NCBI RefSeq assembly: GCF_014217335.1
Contig: NZ_CP060092.1
Coordinates: forward strand, 1,567,501-1,631,500
DNA from: Teredinibacter purpureus
GTDB lineage: Bacteria > Pseudomonadota > Gammaproteobacteria > Pseudomonadales > Cellvibrionaceae
Length of the DNA: 64,000 nucleotides
Direction of reading: 5' to 3'
The stretch's first letter is position 1. Each line of letters opens with the position of its first letter. A program made the position numbers and the translations under genes. The notes under the pieces are model-generated. The model had not been told where the DNA came from, did not search any database, and saw only the letters and a program-made list of their open reading frames with translations. Shown one piece after another: positions 27,501 to 35,444 of the stretch.

Positions 27501-30481
27501 TAATAGAAGATCATGGCGAGCACCGTATGCCCACAGGCATGATGGAAGAATTCCATCTCACTTTCCAGGGCCTTAATAATGCGGCCACGGGTGTCATTAG
27601 CGGAACGGTAGAAGAAGAGCGGCAAGTGACTGAAGCCGACGGTACGGCAGTACTATACTGCTACACCATGATGGCTGTGACCATGACGCCTATGCCAGAA
27701 GTGAGCTCATCGCTCGTATTGGATGCCGACGGCGCCGACGGAGGATTCTTCACCTCCGGCAGTGATTCGTGGTACGACGATATGGATGGCCATCATCAGA
27801 TCGAATTTTGGTACGACCTGCTAAGCAGTGAAGGAGAAAGCAGCTTTGTCTGGAATTCTGAAACGGGCGTTTGGGAAGCCTCAATGATGGACGATGACAG
27901 AGGAGGGCTTGTGTTGACCTCTGCCGGTTGGATGGAGGCCTCCGAAGATATGAGTGTTGATATCGACGGTGACGCTGCTGTTGTGTCACGCATGAGTGCC
28001 GGAGGAGTCGCCATACAGTCGTGGATGGTAAGTGCTTACTCGCTATCGGCTGAAGGTAAACCAATGGCAAACCTAGTTAACCGTGACTGGGTGCACGAAG
28101 GTTTGATTGATCCTTTTGCAACGTTTGGAGCAGGGGTGAACGCCCTTGCAATAGCGGCGCAAAGCCAAGCTGATACTTATGAGGTGTTCTGCGGTGAAGA
28201 TGATTGGGCCGGCGTGCAATTGGGTTGCTTAAATTGGATGGCCGCAAGTTGGGAGCCGCCTGAAAGCGAAAACTCACCGGTACTAGCGACCGCACTATCA
28301 GACGTTATACACGACTCTGATAGCAGTATGATGGCCTTCTGGCAAGGTATTTGGGTGGCTCGAGAAGAGTCGTCCGGCGGCGAGGTAAGGGCTTACTTAC
28401 AAAGTGATGCGCCGTCTGGTGCCGAGGGCACAACCGGTACTGCAACCTTTTACTTTGCCGGTGATGATGGCGTAATGGAGCCGTTAATGGACGCAGACGG
28501 ACAGGCCATTATGACCGGTTGGGCAATATCGGACCCTCTCAACAATGACACGGACTTAATCCTATCGTTTGAGATGCCTGAAATGCTTAGGCATGAGTTT
28601 GATACACCCAGTGATGATGCGGCCGTAATTCTAGCCGTTGTCGAAGACACTGATGGCGTAGGCTATGTGCGTGAAGGGCGTATGCGCGCGGCGGGTGAAA
28701 TGTACCGCAACGCAGGGCTGAACGCTGTTGGCGCTGAAGCCGCACTGGCCAATTTTGACTACGAAATGCCAACACCGGAGCCCACTCCAGAGCCAACACC
28801 CACGGCTGAACCTACACCCACGGCTGAACCTACACCCACGGCTGAGCCAACACCAACCGCTGAACCAACACCCACGGCAGAGCCAACGTCCACACCGACG
28901 TCAGAGCCCAGCGGTACGCCATCTCCGGAACCTATGGGTGATCGCGATGGAGACGGAGTAGACGACGGAATGGATAACTGTGTCCTAATCGCAAACGAAG
29001 ACCAAGCCGACACTGACCTCGATGGCTTGGGCGACGTGTGTGATATGACGGTTGAAGAGGTATTCGGTGTGTATCTAGCCGAATTAACTTTTACCGATAC
29101 AAGTGAAGATTTTGATCATGACACCGGTGCCTGTGTTGCGTCCGAAGACGATACGTTCTTCCTCGAAACACATATGGAAGGCAATCAACTGTTTATGCAC
29201 ATCATGGGCGAAATGGAGGATGAAGGGCTCGGTGCCATCATGGACGCGAACAATGATTTTGTTTTGGTTGGCGGCCCCGATTTCACCGGTACCGGAACAT
29301 TCTTACCTGCCACGAACAGCTTTACCTTTATGTTCAGTGACAGCTATTCCAGTGAAGACGGCACTATTCAGTGCGCAGCCGCTGGCACTGTAACCGCAAC
29401 GCCACCAGATGCCGTGGTAGAAAGCACGGCCATGGCTAGCGGTGTGAGCTGGATGGAAGCACACATGTGGGACAGCACTGGTGACGGTGTCGACGATCAA
29501 AGCGAGTATGAATATGGGACCATAATGGTTGATGCGTTAGAGGTCGTGAGCTCCTGGAATGACGGGTTAGGAGAGTGGGTTGAGAACCCTGCTTCCGACA
29601 CGGACAAAGAAGGGTTCCTGACGGACAACGGCATAGGCTTTGCTGATGATCTAATTGTCGTAGACGGTTTTGTCGACTCGACTGCAGGTGAAACAGCGAT
29701 TATAAAAATGACCTCCGATGGTATCGCTGCCGATTACCAAATCATGCATGTAGAGTTAGAGTCATTCACTCTTGCAGGCATGCCGGTATTAAGTGTGGCA
29801 CCCGATTTTTCTGCGGGTATTGGCGACACGCTTAATTTTAGTAATGGTGCCATGGCCTATGTAGCGCACATACAAACTCAAAATGATACGTACCGGTTCT
29901 GGTGCGATGACGATCACGATGAATGGTTTATGGACAACCTTGAATGCGACAACATTGTGGCCCTTGATTGGGTAGAGTCGTCAACCGATCCTTCCGATTT
30001 CGACCCCGTGCCTGCGCAAAGCCTTGACGCCGTGATCAACACGCTCGATGCTGTCTCAGCGGGCACGGCGGTAGGAGGGGTGTGGATAGGCGAAGGCTCT
30101 GACGCTATGGGTGGCTTCGACGTGCAAGCGTATTTTGCCTCGGAGAATGGCAATAGCACGGATGCATCGCAATTCGTAATGTTTGTGCGCCATAACCATG
30201 GCGGCGATCCGTCGAGTATTGTCGGTGAGGGTGCGGTTACCGTGTCCTCAATGGGTGGTCTTACGGTGATGAGCTTTGACGTTCCAGAGAGTTTAATGCC
30301 CATAGTGCATATTGATATGGACGAAATGGAACGTTTTATTTTTGTTGAAAGCGAGATTGAAACCGGCGGCGCAACCTACGTGCGCCAGGGTGCTATCAGT
30401 CGCGGCGGAGTAGCCGAAACGGCCATTCTCTTCAACCCAACGGCGCGGGATGATATCGTGAATAACTTCAGCCCCTTCTAA
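24554..30481 (+). CDS. Giant calcium-loop lipoprotein with duplicated C-terminal module
   Basis: The protein is about 1,975 residues from ATG at 24554. The start is chosen because it gives a lipoprotein signal peptide: two Lys, a hydrophobic stretch and the lipobox WLAGC with Cys33. The order is a Pro/Thr linker (about 50-72), a beta-rich N-terminal region (about 75-340), and a thrombospondin-type-3 array (about 355-905) of Asp-rich DxDGDGxxD loops that should bind much calcium. Then come module A (about 905-1404), a PTPTAE linker, one more calcium repeat (about 1463-1499), and module B (about 1500-1975). Modules A and B look like diverged copies. The location is probably the outer membrane or cell surface. 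The function is unknown. A terminator follows. Confidence 0.92.
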   Translation: MSPLLVGAASSRQASKKMVILMSVILVGWLAGCDSGSDGNSLTDVIVPPTVEPTDVPATPTPTPEPAAPLSFSGAAVDGPIANAVVRIYRLDASAENLEGVLLDEGGTDAQAQFVGLEVDADETGPFLIVVSANDDTIDLNTGMPPIISDVRTVVTVDRIGDPVYITPLTTMAVALAAAKSDDDGSITDEELLDGLEAAANEVVSALGFGMNSDVDIFSVPPMVTNDTDTDEELGEVSAYRTAISGAAAVIFSIQQNTEGATTGDILEGLADDLSDGSIDGNNSENEVLENYDSDDATVIIETDPSNLFIPGTNNTVEDVEQLLSDETADTGSTADTTSLTDGTVDTDAAPGEADTDRDHDGVINADDAFPNDPSETLDTDGDGVGNNADPDDDNDGTRDANDVFPLNPSEHSDTDGDGTGNAEDDDDDNDGVLDPEDDFPLDASASDATDVDGDGWPAGQDPNDDDADNPGIAFVDSDGDGLGNSVDSDDDNDGVIDENDDLPLDPTEASDYDGDGFGDGKDDDIDGDGVANHTDGNDVVNTPQTQASPRDAFPFNASESRDMDRDGIGDNADSDADGDDLIDIHDPDPTNRDTDGDGVRDGADALPEDGTETLDSDGDGVGNNADNCRFVANANQDDIDEDSMGNACDDDDDGDGVPDTDDDFPLDPGASESSDADGDGWPAGQDTDDNNAAVPEGDYIDSDQDGAADTGGLAPDDDDDNDGVNDEDDAFDTDPTETRDSDNDGIGDNADPDDDNDNTPDSEDAFPYDDSQAADTDGDGVGDSQDNCPNTAGPQTDFDDDGMGNVCDLDDDNDGHADDDDGFPLNPEESMDTDGDGIGNNEDSDDDGDGESDEAEMEAGTDPLHRDSDRDGSDDGSDNCPLVANADQSDTDEDGIGNLCDDPPDLSGYYLMDITVSVAESDVAEGWEDIAAQDCDSAEGNMTAEVALVSQMGTEFKLHFAENEFDGEDAGEGTVNALGQVVIEDHGEHRMPTGMMEEFHLTFQGLNNAATGVISGTVEEERQVTEADGTAVLYCYTMMAVTMTPMPEVSSSLVLDADGADGGFFTSGSDSWYDDMDGHHQIEFWYDLLSSEGESSFVWNSETGVWEASMMDDDRGGLVLTSAGWMEASEDMSVDIDGDAAVVSRMSAGGVAIQSWMVSAYSLSAEGKPMANLVNRDWVHEGLIDPFATFGAGVNALAIAAQSQADTYEVFCGEDDWAGVQLGCLNWMAASWEPPESENSPVLATALSDVIHDSDSSMMAFWQGIWVAREESSGGEVRAYLQSDAPSGAEGTTGTATFYFAGDDGVMEPLMDADGQAIMTGWAISDPLNNDTDLILSFEMPEMLRHEFDTPSDDAAVILAVVEDTDGVGYVREGRMRAAGEMYRNAGLNAVGAEAALANFDYEMPTPEPTPEPTPTAEPTPTAEPTPTAEPTPTAEPTPTAEPTSTPTSEPSGTPSPEPMGDRDGDGVDDGMDNCVLIANEDQADTDLDGLGDVCDMTVEEVFGVYLAELTFTDTSEDFDHDTGACVASEDDTFFLETHMEGNQLFMHIMGEMEDEGLGAIMDANNDFVLVGGPDFTGTGTFLPATNSFTFMFSDSYSSEDGTIQCAAAGTVTATPPDAVVESTAMASGVSWMEAHMWDSTGDGVDDQSEYEYGTIMVDALEVVSSWNDGLGEWVENPASDTDKEGFLTDNGIGFADDLIVVDGFVDSTAGETAIIKMTSDGIAADYQIMHVELESFTLAGMPVLSVAPDFSAGIGDTLNFSNGAMAYVAHIQTQNDTYRFWCDDDHDEWFMDNLECDNIVALDWVESSTDPSDFDPVPAQSLDAVINTLDAVSAGTAVGGVWIGEGSDAMGGFDVQAYFASENGNSTDASQFVMFVRHNHGGDPSSIVGEGAVTVSSMGGLTVMSFDVPESLMPIVHIDMDEMERFIFVESEIETGGATYVRQGAISRGGVAETAILFNPTARDDIVNNFSPF
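25617..27270 (+). repeat. Thrombospondin type 3 calcium repeat array
   Basis: The DNA codes for many consecutive Asp-rich loops of the form DTDGDGVGNNAD, with DDDNDG and DAFPxDPSE spacers. Units vary in length and are diverged, so this is a protein repeat rather than a DNA satellite. The strong Asp/Gly bias produces several long open frames on the minus strand that are not genes. Confidence 0.9.
28793..28882 (+). repeat. Five-unit 18-bp tandem repeat coding PTPTAE
   Basis: Five consecutive 18-bp units encode Pro-Thr-Pro-Thr-Ala-Glu; the sequence CCTACACCCACGGCTGAA is repeated almost exactly. It forms a rigid linker between module A and the last calcium repeat of the giant lipoprotein. The near identity of units 1-3 at the DNA level suggests recent slippage. 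Confidence 0.93.
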
Positions 30482-30530
30482 ATGTCGTTTATAGGCCCGC
30501 CAAATTAGTCGGTCTTATCGCAATATAGTA

Positions 30531-30562
30531 ATGCTCGCCCCATGAGGGCGAGCATTTTTTTT
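30531..30562 (+). terminator. Intrinsic terminator after the giant lipoprotein gene
   Basis: A 10-bp GC-rich stem (ATGCTCGCCC 30531-30540 with GGGCGAGCAT 30546-30555), a 5-base loop and eight T. There is no matching T tract on the minus strand, so it serves the plus-strand gene. Confidence 0.92.
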
Positions 30563-30582
30563 GTCTGAGGGAAAATGCGGAT

Positions 30583-31539
30583 CTACTGCGAGATGATGCG
30601 TGTCAGGCTATCGTCGAGTAAATTGATATCGATACGAGTTTCGTCAATTAAGTAAAAGTGATTGGCCCCCGCAATTATTAAGTGCTCACTCGTATCGCCT
30701 GCAGCATTGGCAGCGGCGCTAAAGTTTTCGGAAATAGCGGGCGGTACAATCGTGTCGCGGCTGCCGCTTAGCAGAATGCTGGAGCTACCATTGGGCAGCA
30801 TATGCATCGGCGAGGTGCTCAGCAGTCGCTCAGAAAACTCTTCTGGATTAAGGCTAGATTTATGTATTATTTGCTCAGCGCTATTGCCGCAGGCGCCAGA
30901 TTCTAGATCACCAATCCCCCCCAACGTAAGCGTGCCTTTAATGCGAAGAGGATTTTCGTTGTAGAGAGGGCTATTATCCGAAAGTGTAGAACGAGCGCTT
31001 AACCATAATGCAAGATGACCTCCGGCGCTGTGTCCCATGGCCGTAACGGCGTCCTCATTAAGAGGATAGTGCTTGGCAAGGTGCCGAACATAATCCGTTG
31101 CGGCAGCCACATCCTCGAACATCGTCGGCCATTCACCGCCATTGCCTAGTCGCCTGTATTCAATATTCCACACCGCAAAATGTCGTTCGGCCAACGCAAA
31201 TGAAAGCCCCTCCTGTAAATCCAGCGTGTAGCTTGATTGCCAGCAACCGCCGTGAATCATGACGACCACGGGTAAAGGTTCTTGTGAATCAGCGGCTAAA
31301 TAAAGGTCGCCGAACTGTGCATTATCAGTGCCCCACGGTATGCGAACTTTCGTCACGTTTGGCGTAGGGTTTGGCAATCGAGGCTCGGGGCTAAGCTCTA
31401 CGGTGGGTGATGGGCTTAGCACCTGAGTAGCAGGCTCGGAAGACGGTTGGGTTGGGTCACGTTCGCTGGCTTGCTGGCCTCCGCAACCACCGAGAAGCCC
31501 TATGACGAGAAGAAAGGGGGTGTAGAGAGACCTAACCAT
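30583..31539 (-). CDS. Lipoprotein alpha/beta-hydrolase (esterase family)
   Basis: This is a 318-residue exported hydrolase. ATG at 31539 is preferred to the upstream frame start at 31653 because it gives a lipoprotein signal peptide with lipobox LLGGC (Cys19) and has GGAAA upstream. A Pro/Ser linker (about 25-60) is followed by the hydrolase. It has the oxyanion motif HGGCW, the nucleophile in GHSAGGH, Asp in SGSRDTIVP and His in GANHFYL. The HGG and GxSxG arrangement resembles BD-FAE and kynurenine-formamidase-like esterases. The substrate is unknown. It faces the giant lipoprotein gene tail to tail and is divergent from the aspartate kinase. Confidence 0.88.
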   Translation of the reverse strand: MVRSLYTPFLLVIGLLGGCGGQQASERDPTQPSSEPATQVLSPSPTVELSPEPRLPNPTPNVTKVRIPWGTDNAQFGDLYLAADSQEPLPVVVMIHGGCWQSSYTLDLQEGLSFALAERHFAVWNIEYRRLGNGGEWPTMFEDVAAATDYVRHLAKHYPLNEDAVTAMGHSAGGHLALWLSARSTLSDNSPLYNENPLRIKGTLTLGGIGDLESGACGNSAEQIIHKSSLNPEEFSERLLSTSPMHMLPNGSSSILLSGSRDTIVPPAISENFSAAANAAGDTSEHLIIAGANHFYLIDETRIDINLLDDSLTRIISQ

Positions 31540-31723
31540 AAGAATTTCCGTATTTTGAGCAGAATTAACAGTAAATACGTCAAAAATTGCACAGTGGATT
31601 TCCCTGGCGGCGTTTCTTAGCCTAGAATGCACTCCGCTTTTGGCGCGCATCAACTCACCGGTGACTTCGTTTCGGTAGGATGTGCGTTCTTATTTACATT
31701 CAAATATTATCAGGAGGCCGTTC

Positions 31724-33196
31724 GTGAGTGACGATAGCCGCAAAGACTATCCTAACCAGCCCTTAAACCAGCATACCGTTGAAAAAATTGGCGGTACGTC
31801 CATGACTAATTACACAGCGGTGCGAGACAATATTGTGCTGAACCCAAGCGAGCGGTATCAGCGAATTTTTGTCGTATCGGCTTATGGTGGTGTTACGGAT
31901 GGGCTTCTCGAACATAAAAAGAGCGGCCAACCCGGTATCTATGGCCGTTTTGCCAATGGCGTCAACGATGACAGTTGGCGCGAATCTTTAGACGAACTGA
32001 AAAAACGGCTGTTTGAGTTGAATGCACGCTTCTTTACCGATGAAGCATCTTTAGCGCAAGCCAATGATTTTATCGGTGAACGTTTGGGCGCTGCTGAGCG
32101 CTGCCTGAATGATTTGCAGCATCTTTGTGAGCATGGTCATTTCGCCTTGCAGGCACACCTCGATACCGTACGTGAAATGCTCGCCAGTATAGGCGAGGCG
32201 CACAGTGCATGGAATATGGCTACATTGCTTCGCCAAAGCGGCGTGAACGCCGTATTTGTCGACTTAACCGCCTGGAGCGATAGTCAGCATCTCGAACTCG
32301 ATGAGCGCATTGTCGAAGCGTTTAAAAATATTGACCTCTCTACACAATTGCCCATTGTGACCGGTTACGCGCACAGTAAGCAGGGCTTAATGAAAAGCTT
32401 CGATCGGGGCTATAGTGAAATGACGTTTAGCCGTATAGCGGTCATAACGGGCGTGCGTGAAGCGGTTATCCATAAAGAGTTTCACCTTAGTAGTGCCGAC
32501 CCTCGTCTAGTGGGTGAAGAGAATGCGGTGCCTATTGGGCGGACAAACTACGATGTTGCCGACCAACTGGCCAACTTAGGTATGGAAGCAATACATCCGC
32601 GTGCGGCAAAAGGTATGCGGCAGAGCAATATCCCATTGCGCGTTAAAAATACCTTTGAACCAGATCATGAAGGCACCTTAATTACGGGTGATTACGTTAA
32701 TACCGCACCACGTGTTGAGATTATTGCTGGCCGTAAAGGCGTTTATGCAATTGAGTTGTTCGATCAAGATATGGCAGGTAAGGTCGACGAATATGATCGC
32801 GAGATATTAGCCGTTCTACGCCGTTTTAAAGCGCACATCGTATCGAAAGATATTAATGCGAATACGGTAACGCATTATCTTGCCACCAACTTAAAAACCG
32901 TCAAGCGTATTAGTGACGTGTTAGAAGAAAAATACCCAGAAGCCGATCTCAAACAAAAGAGAGTTGCCCTAGTCTCGGCCATTGGTAGCAATATGCAGGT
33001 TGCGGGTATTTTAGCTCAAACAGTTACGGCGTTGGCCGCTAAAAATATAAGTGTACTGGCAATGCACCAGTCTATGCGTCAAGTGGATATGCAATTTGTC
33101 ATTGAAGAAGATGATTACGATGCAGCGGTTCAAAGCTTGCATCATTGTTTGGTTGAAACCCAGCAAGAAAACCAATCGGCATGTGTTGCGGTGTAA
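31724..33196 (+). CDS. Aspartate kinase, ectoine-cluster type
   Basis: Aspartate kinase phosphorylates aspartate at the head of the Lys/Met/Thr and ectoine pathways. The 490 residues begin with the kinase core (VEKIGGTSM in place of the usual KFGGTSV) and end with ACT regulatory repeats (SAIGSNMQVAG, VDMQFVIEEDDYDAA). The VEKIGGTSM start and VVSAYGGVTD with HKKSGQPG are features I associate with the ectoine-linked Ask group; no ect genes are seen within the window. The start is GTG at 31724 because AGGAGG lies 7 bases upstream; the frame is open to 31682. A GC-rich hairpin without T tract follows the stop. Confidence 0.88.
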   Translation: MSDDSRKDYPNQPLNQHTVEKIGGTSMTNYTAVRDNIVLNPSERYQRIFVVSAYGGVTDGLLEHKKSGQPGIYGRFANGVNDDSWRESLDELKKRLFELNARFFTDEASLAQANDFIGERLGAAERCLNDLQHLCEHGHFALQAHLDTVREMLASIGEAHSAWNMATLLRQSGVNAVFVDLTAWSDSQHLELDERIVEAFKNIDLSTQLPIVTGYAHSKQGLMKSFDRGYSEMTFSRIAVITGVREAVIHKEFHLSSADPRLVGEENAVPIGRTNYDVADQLANLGMEAIHPRAAKGMRQSNIPLRVKNTFEPDHEGTLITGDYVNTAPRVEIIAGRKGVYAIELFDQDMAGKVDEYDREILAVLRRFKAHIVSKDINANTVTHYLATNLKTVKRISDVLEEKYPEADLKQKRVALVSAIGSNMQVAGILAQTVTALAAKNISVLAMHQSMRQVDMQFVIEEDDYDAAVQSLHHCLVETQQENQSACVAV

Positions 33197-33435
33197 CCTG
33201 ACCTCTCGGCGGGGCACCACCCCGTCGGCCTTCTGTTCCTTTGTTCTACCCTGTTGTTGTCTCTTCTTCGTTTAAAACCTCTTCTCATTTCTGCTAATTG
33301 GCGTTACCTATAGGGTAATGGCGTGTTACCTACCTTCACAACGGTAACGATTGAAGTGTAAACTGCCTCCCAAAGCGGTCGTTAAAATAAACATCGTGTT
33401 TCTTTGAGTAACAATGGTGCGTTCTTGGTGAGTCT

Positions 33436-33711
33436 ATGAAAATTTTTAGTGCATTTCTGTTTGGGTTATTTCTTTCTGCGGCAGCAACGGCCGACCACAA
33501 TAGTGAAAATACGCTGTTATCGGCGCTTTCTACTGTGGCGACCTATAAAGAATTACGTAAAGAATGTTCCGGTACGGTTGGTGACGAACGAAAAGCGTGT
33601 TTTCACCGATTGAACCAATTGAATACCGATTACCAAGCAGCTAAAGAATTGCTGGCCTCCAATACCCATCATGATGAAACTAATGTTCACTTAGTCAGTT
33701 ACGCTTACTGA
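33436..33711 (+). CDS. Small secreted protein of unknown function
   Basis: I do not recognise the family. The 91-residue protein has a clear signal peptide (MKIFSAFLFGLFLSAAATA, cleavage about residue 19). The mature part is about 70 residues and helix-like, with two cysteines (KECSG and KACFHR) that could form one disulfide. No membrane segment follows the signal. It stands alone between the aspartate kinase and a convergent LysR gene. Confidence 0.7.
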   Translation: MKIFSAFLFGLFLSAAATADHNSENTLLSALSTVATYKELRKECSGTVGDERKACFHRLNQLNTDYQAAKELLASNTHHDETNVHLVSYAY

Positions 33712-33762
33712 CATTCCTTTTCGCTCGACGTTTCTCACGCGTTTTTTTAGAAAACAGCTCAC

Positions 33763-34770
33763 CTAAGGTTGGATAACGGACTTATCTAATGCTGGAGCAG
33801 CGTAGTGCTCGTAGTGAGGTCGAATATTGGGGTCGGCATGCTCATGAGCAACATCCGCGACTAAGCGTCTCAGCCATTGATGCGCAGGATTAAAATGTAA
33901 TAGCGGGCTCCACGCCATTGTGAGTTCAAGGGCTGGAATCGTAAACGGTGGTGGCGTGAATACCAAATTAGGATTATGTTTTTGCAGTTGAGCCGCTTTT
34001 GTTGGCAACGTAACAATCAGCTCACTGACCTCGGCCATTTGCAGCGCCGCTTGATAATGCCGTGTAAAGACGTTGACATGTCGTTTCTCTCCCAGTTTAT
34101 GTAACGCCGCATCGACCCACCCTAAACGTTGCACATCATCGGGGTTTACCCCAACGCCTACCCCCATTCCTGTTTTGCTTACCCAAATATGTTGCGCGCT
34201 CATGTACGTTTCATAATTAAAACAATTCGCAATAGGGTTATCTTTTGCGTACACGCAGGTGAAATTGTCTCGCCATAACAGTGTTTGGTAAAACGACTGG
34301 GGCAATTCATCGAAACGATTAATGACAAAGTCCACAAACCCCTGCTCAACATCGTGAGCTTTTACGTCGCTCGGCGCCATAATGTCGATAGAAATATGGG
34401 GCGCGGCTTCACGAAGTCGCGCAAGTACTAGCGGCATTAACGCCGATTCCCCGTAGTCACTTACCGCAATACGATAAAAGTGTTCGCTTTTATCGGGTGT
34501 GAATTTATTGATTGGCTGCACGACCTGCTCAACTTGAATTAATAAATCACGAACATGGGGTTCTAGCGCTTGGGCTCTTTCTGTCGGTTTCATTCCTTCG
34601 CTGGTGCGTACTAGCAGTGGGTCGTCGAATAATTGTCGTAAGCGCTTTAATGCATTAGACATAGCCGGTTGAGTAATGCCTAAAAACTCTGCCGCTCGTG
34701 TTACGCTTTTTTCTCGCAGCAATACATTGAGGGCAACCATTAAGTTTAAATCAACACCGTGTAAGTTCAT
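33763..34770 (-). CDS. LysR-family transcriptional regulator
   Basis: The 335 residues have an N-terminal winged helix-turn-helix (about 8-66: REKSVTRAAEFLGITQPAMS) and a type 2 periplasmic-binding-like effector domain. The DLNLMVALNVLL entry resembles the NodD/PcpR-like group of LysR proteins. The target is unknown. It lies 95 bases upstream of nothing divergent: the next gene on its promoter side, msrQ, runs the same way on the minus strand, so it may be independent or a read-through partner of msrPQ. Confidence 0.92.
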   Translation of the reverse strand: MNLHGVDLNLMVALNVLLREKSVTRAAEFLGITQPAMSNALKRLRQLFDDPLLVRTSEGMKPTERAQALEPHVRDLLIQVEQVVQPINKFTPDKSEHFYRIAVSDYGESALMPLVLARLREAAPHISIDIMAPSDVKAHDVEQGFVDFVINRFDELPQSFYQTLLWRDNFTCVYAKDNPIANCFNYETYMSAQHIWVSKTGMGVGVGVNPDDVQRLGWVDAALHKLGEKRHVNVFTRHYQAALQMAEVSELIVTLPTKAAQLQKHNPNLVFTPPPFTIPALELTMAWSPLLHFNPAHQWLRRLVADVAHEHADPNIRPHYEHYAAPALDKSVIQP

Positions 34771-34865
34771 TACCTTATCCGCATCAGTGGAATTTATACC
34801 CCAATATATACGCTTGTATGAACGGTAAGATAGCGGGATAAATCAAACTAATAGACAATAAATTA

Positions 34866-35444
34866 TTAGCGGTTGGAATGTATTATGCGTTGTGCATAGA
34901 CGATAAATAACCACGCTGAATACAAAATTGCTTCGGTATAATCGGCACGAATGAGCCAGATAAAGTGCGCAATTACCAACAAACCGATGAGGTAGACGAG
35001 TTTATGTAATTGCAGCCAGCGGCGGCCGAGCTTGCGACGGAGTGATTGGGTAGATGTTATGGTGAGGGGGATGAGCAATAGCCAAGCGGAAAAGCCCAGC
35101 GTGATGTAAGGGCGGTCGAGAATGTCTTCCCATACATAGGCGAATGAAAGGGATTGATCGAAAACCCAGTAAATAGCGAAATGTAAACTAGCGTAAAAAA
35201 AAGAATAAAGCCCCAGCATGCGCCGAAACTGCATAATTTTTTTCCAGCCAAAAGCTGCTTTAAGGGGGCTTGCACTAAGGCTTAATAATAAGCATACCAG
35301 CGCCCACTTTCCCGTTTCGTGGGTAAGTGTTTCAACGGGGTTTGCACCTAAGCGATGTTGAAAAAACTGCGCTGTTAATACAATTATAGGCAGCAGTAAT
35401 AGAGTAAAAACAAGTAGTTTTAAGAGCGAGTTTTTTTTTAGCAT
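34866..35444 (-). CDS. msrQ: Haem-binding membrane subunit of methionine sulfoxide reductase
   Basis: MsrQ passes electrons from the quinone pool or flavin to periplasmic MsrP. The 192 residues have about six membrane segments with the ferric-reductase-like pattern. Several His residues lie in membrane segments (ASLHFAIYW, LHKLVYL, IAHFIW) and can hold haem. The start ATG overlaps the msrP stop by one base on the minus strand. Length and order match E. coli yedZ-yedY. Confidence 0.94.
   Translation of the reverse strand: MLKKNSLLKLLVFTLLLLPIIVLTAQFFQHRLGANPVETLTHETGKWALVCLLLSLSASPLKAAFGWKKIMQFRRMLGLYSFFYASLHFAIYWVFDQSLSFAYVWEDILDRPYITLGFSAWLLLIPLTITSTQSLRRKLGRRWLQLHKLVYLIGLLVIAHFIWLIRADYTEAILYSAWLFIVYAQRIIHSNR

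Noticed and set aside
25617..28882. Possible CRISPR or DNA satellite because of repeated units
   Set aside because: The repeats are diverged, in frame and coding; there are no constant repeats with unique spacers.
31540..31653. N-terminal extension of the esterase frame
   Set aside because: The downstream ATG gives a lipoprotein signal peptide and has a better ribosome site.
33197..33435. Terminator after the aspartate kinase
   Set aside because: A GC-rich hairpin is present but lacks a T tract, so it was not listed as a terminator.
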